This document shows positions 56,901 to 64,000 of a DNA stretch of 64,000 nt, piece by piece. The notes beneath the pieces are model-generated. The model was not told the origin of the DNA and made no database searches. It saw only the letters and a list, made by a program, of their open reading frames with translations. The stretch is from assembly GCA_025201805.1 (NCBI GenBank), contig MU619244.1:157596-221595 (forward strand). Reading direction: 5' to 3'. How positions within the stretch are numbered: position 1 is the stretch's first letter; each line of letters opens with the position of its first letter. Both the position numbers and the translations under genes were made by a program. The DNA comes from Parasitella parasitica (Eukaryota; Mucoromycota; Mucoromycetes; Mucorales; Mucoraceae).

Positions 56901-59900
56901 TGAGCAGCAGCAGCAGCAGCAGCAGCAGGAGGAGGAGGAGCAACTGCAAGATGGGCTACTGCCGAAACAATCCTCGCATGCCCGAAGAAGTTTGATCAGC
57001 AAGATCAAATCATGGAGACAGCGCAGATCTTCAGGGGTTGTTGGCAGACTATCGAGACGCTTGAAGTCTGTCACGCCTGATCCGACAAACACGCCCATTG
57101 TTGAAATGGAGACCATTGACACACCTGTTGGATCTCCTGGACTGAAGCCCAAACTGGTACCGAGCCTCAAGCAGGATCATCTGTCCTCTGGATCAAGAAC
57201 CCCCAACAGCGGGCAGTCTGCCGATATGCCTTCCAAATCCCCCATGTCGCCACTTCACGCACCTGCAGCTTCTCGCCCCACATTTCCCAGCATCAAAGAC
57301 TTTGATATCATCAAACCCATTAGTAAAGGAGCCTTTGGTTCTGTTTTTTTGGCCAAAAAACGCACTACAGGAGATTACTATGCCATCAAGTTTTTAAAGA
57401 AATCCGACATGATTGCAAAGAACCAGGTCACTAATGTCAAGGCTGAGCGAATGATTCTCATGTCGCAAACGGACAGCCCGTTTGTCACAAAGCTGTATTA
57501 CACATTCCAGTCCAAAGACTATCTGTATTTGGTCCTAGAGTACTTGAACGGCGGCGACTGCTCTGCTCTGATCAAAGTCATTGGCAGTTTGCCTGAAGAT
57601 TGGACCCGAAATTATCTCGCAGAAGTGACGTTAGGTTTAGAGTATCTTCAGAGCAAGAATGTCATTCATCGGTGAGTAAGCAATACGTAAACTGACAGTG
57701 TATGTATGCACACTACTAATTGTTGCACTTTTTTTTTTCTATAGTGATTTGAAGCCTGACAATTTATTGATCGACCAAAACGGGCATCTCAAGCTGACAG
57801 ATTTTGGTCTGTCTCGCATTGGCTTCTTGGATCGTCGTGTCCGTGACGAGCTGACAAATGTAGCATATCATGATCGAGCCCAGCCTATATCACCTGCGCC
57901 GTCTCGGTCAGGTACGCCACCACAATCCCCGGCAGAGCAGCAAGCTTCGACACCTGGAGGTGCGTACCGACACTCGTATTTCAGCCTTTTGTTTGACCAA
58001 AATCAAAATGGCTCGCCCACCTCGACTTACTCTAGCACAATTAACAACGAGGATGCAACCATCAACCCTGCCTCTTCAGAGCCACGAAGCCAGGAGTACC
58101 ATGGCGGCCACCGACGACATGTATCGGCTGCATTATCAGACGCATTAGCTTCGGGTATCAGCTCGACAAGCATGGCTAAATCAGACAAAGGGAAGGATGA
58201 AAGCGCCGCGTCACCCAGGCAGGCGGTGGGTACGCCAGACTATCTAGCACCCGAGAGTATTTTAGGCACAGGGCAGGACTCCATGGTAGATTGGTGGGCT
58301 CTGGGCGTCATTTGCTACGAGTTCCTGTACGGCATTCCTCCGTTCCACGCCGACTCGCCCGACAAAGTGTTTGAAAACATTCTCTCAAGACGAATCGACT
58401 GGCATGAAGATGTCGTCCAGGTGTCACCAGAGGCGCGCGATTTCATGGAAAGGCTAATGGCGCTTGACCCCGAGAAACGTCTAGGCTATTACGGTGCAGA
58501 AGAAGTCAAGCAACACCCATTTTTCAAGAGCATCAACTGGGACACTCTGATGACTGAATCGCCGTCCTTTATACCCCAGCCCACCGACATGGAAGACACA
58601 GATTACTTTGATGCGCGTGGTGCCACGATGCAAAATGCGCCGGATGAAGCAAATCCAAGCAGCCGGCTTGACGAATCGGCCAAAGCGCAAGTTGAGCGGG
58701 CCAAGGCTATTATTCGAGAGCAAAACCCCGAGAACCTGCCACCTGTGAGTGACAAGAAGCACAAGAGGAAATCAGACGGAAAGAAGCCTGATAGAGGCGC
58801 AACCGATGCCAGCGAGGCAGAAGAGGACGATTCAGACAACACTGAGTTTGGCACATTTACGTACAAGAACCTACCGGTGCTGGAAAAAGCAAACGAAGAC
58901 ATGATCCGAAAGATACGACATGACAGCATATCAGTGAATGCAGCCGCTGATGCTGGCACAGGCACTGCTGCCGCTGGCAAGCTGATTCATCGCAAATTTC
59001 CTGCGATTTCAACGAAACCCAAGAGCAACTTGTCCCATGAAACGACGTCTGGCCAATGCACGCCAACCGGCAGCAACTACAGTCCATCCACAACGTCGTC
59101 AACGTCTGTCACTCCGTTGTCCATGTCTCCGTCTGTATCTTCAAAGCTATGTATGGTATCACCCTCCGTCGGAAGAAGGCCAGCGGATTCAACCCTGCCT
59201 CATATACCAACAAAAATGTCTGGCGTCTCATCGACATCATCGTCAAAGGAAGGTACTCCTCAGCGCACGCGGTCCTTGTCCACGCCTTCCATCGACCCTG
59301 TGAAAGCAGCTGCTGCCATTGCTGCTGTTGCCAGCGCAAGCCCAAGCTCTACTTGCTCTGCGCAATCCCAAAACCAAGCACCGCATCAGTACCAACACAA
59401 CCAACCACGCCCCACCGAAGAACCTTGGTCATCTTCACCGTCCGCTAGCGTCGAAGCACATCAGAAACACCCTGCCGTGTCTCCACTGAGCAAGCCAGAG
59501 CGCAAAGGGTCATTGCCAGCTGCTCCAGCGCTACCAGCTGTTCCGCGCACCGCGACCAGCGCCACTGCCACTGCCACCGAGCATAAATTGAAGCCATTAG
59601 CCTGCCTTGTTGCAGACGACAATCCCATCAGCTGCAAAATCATCGAAACCATCCTTCAGATGTTGCATTGTCGATGTGTCATTGTCCGAAATGGAGCCCA
59701 GGCGATTCGGTCTGCAATGAGCGATGTTCAGTACGACATTATTTTCATGGACATTCGAATGCCAATCAGTAAGTGAATATGTTGCATTTTTTTTTTTTTT
59801 TTTTGCAATAGAACGGTGCAGTAAACTTTTTTTCTTTTTTCTATAGTCGACGGTGAAACTGCCGCCCGAATGATCAAATCGACAAATAATAACAATCGCG

Positions 59901-60109
59901 AGACTCCCATCATTGCGGTAACAGCATATGAACGGACAGTGCAGCTGGCGGGTGCGTTTGATGACATCCTCAGCAAACCAGTTACGAAGCAGGTCATATC
60001 ACAAAGGCTGAAGCAATACTGTCGCAACAATGGCGAAGCGCATGCTTCTACAGAAGCTGCGAAATGCGTGTCTAATACTAGTAGTGATTCTGTGAGCGTT
60101 GCGCAATAA
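50976..60109 (+). CDS. RIM15: Rim15-type AGC kinase with PAS, zinc finger and receiver domains
   Basis: Nutrient-responsive kinase that in yeast acts below TORC1 and PKA to set quiescence through the endosulfine/PP2A branch. Six exons (50976-52068, 52139-52963, 53024-55544, 55608-57671, 57745-59768, 59847-60109) join in phase to about 2929 residues, longer than yeast Rim15 (1770). Order: disordered Ser/Pro-rich N-terminus, Gly run (52150-52205), Asp/Asn tract, PAS-like domain (about 1460-1565, across an intron), zinc finger 'CRVCERW...HSELC' (about 1665-1690), kinase (about 2044-2430) with 'ISKGAFGSV', 'YAIKFLKK', 'HRDLKPDN', 'LTDFGLS', a loop insert of about 135 residues, and 'VGTPDYLAPESI'. 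A receiver domain (about 2782-2905) keeps 'VADDN', phospho-acceptor Asp in 'IIFMDIRMP', Thr in 'AVTAYE' and Lys in 'LSKPV'. Start 50976 is preferred; 50895 is also in frame. Confidence 0.93.
54421..54516 (+). repeat. GAT/GACAAT microsatellite coding for an Asp/Asn tract
   Basis: GATGATGGCGAT-type repeats change into about seven GACAAT units, inside exon 3 of the Rim15-type gene. The array is in frame and codes alternating Asp-Asn. Confidence 0.95.
56902..56940 (+). repeat. CAG/GAG repeat coding for poly-Gln/Glu
   Basis: About eight CAG codons followed by GAG codons within exon 4 of the Rim15-type gene, between the zinc finger and the kinase. Confidence 0.95.
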
Positions 60110-61375
60110 TAAAAGCCTTTTTTTTTTTCTTTTTTTTTTTTCGCTATCACTGTGCTTGATTTTGTGTTGGAGCCCTTCATGTTAGACTAATGCTGCTTAG
60201 ATCAGCTGGAGCAACCATCTTTGATCACCCAAATTTTCTTTCAAAATAGACAGCTCGTGTAATACTCTCATAAAAGACAAAAAAAAAAAAAAAAAAGACT
60301 TTATCATTACTATACCTGAAAGCGTTCTAGTCAGGAAAACTTGGCTCAACATAACATTTGAAATATGCATCAGAGTCTATTGGGAACTTTTGATATTTTC
60401 TGACCCGCAACCTTCAAAATCGGAGCGTGCATCGTCTAGGTATGCTACAAAGCACTATTGATAATTTCCAGGAAGCCAAGAAGCTAGGCATTCATTTTGG
60501 TGTATTGTGCTTGTCCAGCATATAAATCAGGTCCGCCGCACTCGTTCAAAGTTGAAAGCTTACTATCCATATTGGCTTCAAATCCTGGTATAAAATCACA
60601 TTTTGCTCAGGATAATTACATTTTCCCACTTGATTGGTTGAGATGAAATATGCTTGAGAACGGCACATTGGACACTTTATGAAAAACCATATCAAAAGCT
60701 CATATTTTCGGAATGCTTGGGATGTGTCTGGAGAAAACAAAAGAGCATGCTTTTTTTTTTTTTTTTTAGCTCACTGCACTGGGCGATTTTTGGAAGGCGC
60801 ATACAAATGCTATATTTAAACCAAAGAAGACTTATGCAACAAAGTCAATATTAACGCTTTGTTTTCTGTCGACCGCCTCTCCCACCCACCCTCTCTCCCC
60901 CACCCCCCACATGCCTATTTCTTTTTCCGGCCACTTTAGCTAGTAGTAATTGCAGTGCTCAAACAGAATTACAGTGAACATATATTACGAATATATTTGT
61001 AATATGCTAAAGCTTTTTTTTTTGTTGCTTTTATCAAGTCAGTCAATTGTGATCAGGCGGCAGCTTCAAGTGGCATCAAGAGATCAGTGCCGGTGCTTGC
61101 ATTGAGCACTGTACTACAGAACATTAATCTGTTTCGAATAAAAATTGTGCCTAAAAAAGCAGTGCGTGAATGACGGCCCAACCAGGGGAATCCAAAAATA
61201 TAAACCTTATACACAATAAAGTATATTATCTCGTTTTTTTCTTTTTCTTTTTTTTTTGTTTTTCTTTTTCTTTGTGTATATTTTCCCAAATCAAAAACAC
61301 TGGATAAATGGTCGATATTGTAAATATAAAGAGAAGCAATGGGAGATGTCGCTAACTTTGTTCTTGAACATCTAG
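60110..61375. other. Spacer with homopolymer and pyrimidine tracts
   Basis: T or A runs at about 60120, 60278-60296, 60752-60768, 61015 and 61240. A C-rich tract lies at 60880-60910. A minus frame (61385-61053, ending 'LLMPLEAAA') is open but unrecognised. Confidence 0.5.
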
Positions 61376-63862
61376 TCGACCTCACACGGCATAAGCAGCT
61401 TTCTCACTCGTAGACATTCAACCGGGGACAACAATAATGGCAGCAGCAGCAGCAGCAGCAGCAGCCCAGTGGTATTACCGCCATATCCACCCACCACGCC
61501 AGATCATTCATGCAAGCAGTTTGATGCTCCAGAGGGCAGCTATGCCTTGGATCACTGCATCTTTGTGAATTCGATGCATCCGCTCTATTCGGTGGGCACC
61601 ACCGCCAGCCTCGTATCCATCAAATACAAAGAAGCAGCAGCGAATAACATGCAGCGTTACGAAGCACAGCCTGGTGCTCGAAGCTTTCGTAATATCTTTA
61701 GTTCGCACCACCATCAGCAAGGCAGCAATGCCCAATCGACAGCCAACTCAAACATTGATTCTGACGAGGAACACAGCAACAACAATCACCACTACGTTTT
61801 TAGAACCCCTTCTCTCTCGAGCTCTTCCTCTAGTCACAAGAACAACACTCTAGGAACACCATTGGCGCACTCGATACCGGAGGAGGACCACATAGCTATA
61901 CCCACTTCAAAGATCACCGCCACCAGCAGCAGCAGCAACAGCAGCAGCACCGACAACACTGCCCAGCTCCCTGCCTCCGCCAGCCCCACTCCAACTTCCA
62001 CGCTTTCCTTTCTGGCCAGAAACCACACCCTTGGCAGCAACAGACTTTCAAGAAAGTCAAAGACGATAACAAAAACCAACTCGAGCTTTGTACAAAAGAT
62101 CATCACTAATGAGCAATTGGCCAAGATTTTGATGGCACGAACAAACGAGGACACCAATCTTTTCTACAATTGCGGCACAAGTTTTGTGTGGGTCGATGCT
62201 CGCGGCCATCCCAAGGTTAGGCGTATGCAGATCCCTACAGTATTTTTCGTCCGCCCCCCCACTAAATGTGTATATTTGTTATAGGAGCCTCTCTCACGCA
62301 TAGTATTCGCCAGAGCATGTCCCACATCGCATGATGTGAACGTGCTAACCCGTGGCGCAGATCATTTAGATATTGTTATTGGGTTCACATCGGGCGACAT
62401 TGTGCTGTTTGATCCTCTGTGCAATAAGTACGGGCGGATCAATAAGGGTGTGAGTGAACATACACACTAGCCAAAAGGGTTACAAACATATTAAACTAAT
62501 GTAACATGGTACAGGGCGTCATGAATTCTTCTCCAATCACCATGGTAAAATGGCTGCAAGGCTATGAGAACCTCTTTATGGCAGCCTTCCAAGACGGCAC
62601 CGTGATGCTTTTTGACAAGGAAAAAGAAGACGAGCCTTTCCATCCAGGCGATGGGAAGGGACATGCCTCTTCTTCAGTTGGATCATCTGCCAATGCAAAG
62701 AGCATGTAAGCCAGGTCCCGAGGTCGGAATCATGCACGTAAGAGAGACTAACAACCCGCTTGCTTAGGTTTAAAATATCAAAGCCGCCTTCCAAAATCTC
62801 TTCCAAGTGCAACCCTGTTTCTCACTGGAAACTGTCCGATCAGTCTATCACAGGTATAGTAGTAATAACGGAAAAAAAAAAAAAAAAAAAAAAAAAAAGG
62901 AGCAGAGTAGACTCACTTGTTGCGGTTGAACGACAGCGTTTGCCTTTTCGCCTGATTGTCAGCACGTTGCCATTGTTGGCCATGACGGACTGTTACGGAT
63001 CGTCAACTTTTTGCATGAAACGTGAGTATTATACAAGTGTGGGTGTGTGCCTGTCGTTACATTGACTGACTGTGCTAACCACTTACATGTGTAGCATCCA
63101 CGATGTGTATGAAGCGTATTACGGCGGTCTGTTCTGTGTCGCATGGAGTCCTGACGGCAGATATGTTTTGGTGAGTGACATGGTTTCCCCCCCCCCCTAG
63201 ATCGACCCGGAACTATGCTAACATTTCACACTAGACGGGAGGACAGGATGATCTTGTTACTATTTGGGCCTTCAGAGAGCAGCGCATTATCGCTAGATGT
63301 CAGGGACACAAATCTTGGGTAAATAGTCTCTGATTGGCAATAGCCTGCAATTTGCGATTCTCACCAGGCTGTGTGTGTGTAGGTAACTGGCATAGCATTT
63401 GATCCATGGCGATGCGACGAAAAGGTGTACCGGTTTGCAAGCGTTGGCGAGGACGCAAACCTGATACTCTGGGATTTCTCTGTGAATGCCCTGCACAAGC
63501 CTAAAACCGTAAGTTCGCAGCACCGTGCCGCCTTTCGCTTGGGCCATTAATGTTCTAGTTTTGTGATATAGAAAACTGTAAATCGAAACCGCGGCACATC
63601 TGTATCGTCAGTCAATTCACCCCCCTTATCGAGCATATTAGCAGCGATACAAGACCATAATCCTGTTGTGCATCCTGTGCAGTCAAAGACAGAGGTGGCA
63701 TTTTTGCAGCCGACCGCGATGAAGACCATCCACGGTGATCCATGCGTTGGCGTATACTTTAGAGAAGACGCGGTGGTGACGACCGATAAACGAGGCCGTG
63801 TCAGCGTATGGCAAAGGCCGTCACCTCCACCGACACATTCTAATGCATCTTCCTTATCCTAG
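61376..63862 (+). CDS. WD40 protein of the CreC/WDR20 family, start unresolved
   Basis: In Aspergillus, CreC partners the deubiquitinase CreB in carbon catabolite repression; WDR20 does so for USP12/46 in animals. Exons: open frame to 62215, then 62285-62449, 62515-62705, 62768-62853, 62937-63021, 63095-63170, 63235-63318, 63383-63508, 63572-63862, all in phase. Family blocks: '[20 protein letters not shown]', '[17 protein letters not shown]', '[20 protein letters not shown]', 'PITMVKWL', '[19 protein letters not shown]', '[20 protein letters not shown]', '[17 protein letters not shown]', '[20 protein letters not shown]', '[14 protein letters not shown]', '[17 protein letters not shown]'. The 5' end is not solved: no ATG begins this frame. 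A Ser run from AGC repeats is at 61440-61465. Intron 4 holds 27 A (62872-62898). The tail '[18 protein letters not shown]' closes the propeller. Confidence 0.88.
62872..62898 (+). repeat. 27-bp A homopolymer in an intron of the WD40 gene
   Basis: On the sense strand, between donor GTATAG at 62854 and the acceptor at 62936. Confidence 0.9.
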
Positions 63863-64000
63863 TACGGTATGATGAGAATAAAAAATTGTGTATTATGCAA
63901 TTGTTTTCTTTGACGCCTTGATTTGTGCATAGGAGATTTGTGTTTGTGATAGTGATGTTGTATACTTTAACAAGCATCTTGAGTAGTGATTGCGCATAAA

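Noticed and set aside
61053-61385. Minus-strand frame of 110 codons as a small gene
   Set aside because: Includes a Lys-rich low-complexity stretch from a T run; no motif and no splice model.
1-64000. tRNA or rRNA genes
   Set aside because: Scanned for T-loop-like GGTTCRANYCC and acceptor pairing by eye; none convincing. A tRNA search program could overturn this.

Overview
This is a piece of a filamentous fungal nuclear genome, most likely an early-diverging fungus of the Mucoromycota (Mucorales type). The reasons are: many short GT-AG introns of about 45-90 bp, AT-rich spacers with long A or T homopolymers, fungal marker genes (homoserine dehydrogenase HOM6, RHO3, Rim15-type kinase, a CreC/WDR20-type WD40 protein), an Integrator subunit 3 gene (Integrator is missing from yeasts and most Dikarya but kept in early-diverging fungi), and a mix of mariner, piggyBac, Helitron, Crypton and LINE relics. 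Two assembly gaps (21978-22297 and 39612-40571) show it is a draft scaffold. All gene models were built by eye from open frames, splice sites and remembered family motifs; no database search was run.

Layout. 0-8 kb is gene-rich: a PUB1/TIA1-like RNA-binding protein cut by the left edge (minus), RHO3 GTPase (plus), a DUF962/Mpo1-like membrane protein (plus) tail-to-tail with a divergent protein kinase (minus), and HOM6 (minus). 8-24 kb is a transposon graveyard: a piggyBac relic, a decayed GAR1 copy cut by a 184-bp tandem repeat, an apparently intact Crypton-type tyrosine recombinase gene preceded by nested inverted repeats, mariner relics, an internally deleted Helitron, an intact seven-exon gene of unknown function (17.5-19.2 kb), a LINE 3' end and a tandem repeat around the first gap. 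24.4-25.8 kb holds an unknown membrane protein gene and a tRNA-splicing endonuclease SEN15 gene whose stop codons overlap on opposite strands. 26-29.5 kb is again decayed transposon DNA.

29.5-33.2 kb carries YPI1 (PP1 inhibitor-3), a ThrE/PRM10-like transporter and a single-pass membrane protein with a PPxY tail. A decayed ubiquitin-like/S27a fusion lies at 35.9-36.4 kb. 36.5-39.6 kb is the Integrator subunit 3 gene, which runs into the second gap. 41.2-50.5 kb carries a six-span membrane protein (FAR-17a/AIG1-like), a PXA/nexin-C sorting nexin relative, a GRIP golgin and an IFI6/IFI27-like small membrane protein, with a 2-kb spacer holding three copies of an undescribed repeat of about 80 bp. 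51-60.1 kb is one very large Rim15-type kinase (PAS, zinc finger, AGC kinase, receiver). 61.4-63.9 kb is a CreC/WDR20-like WD40 gene.

Functional links are loose, as usual in eukaryotic genomes. There is a nutrient-signalling flavour (Rim15, CreC-like, HOM6, YPI1) and an endomembrane cluster at 41-50 kb, but no biosynthetic cluster. The best candidates for something undescribed are the 17.5-kb gene family, the Crypton with its upstream palindrome, and the three-copy intergenic repeat.
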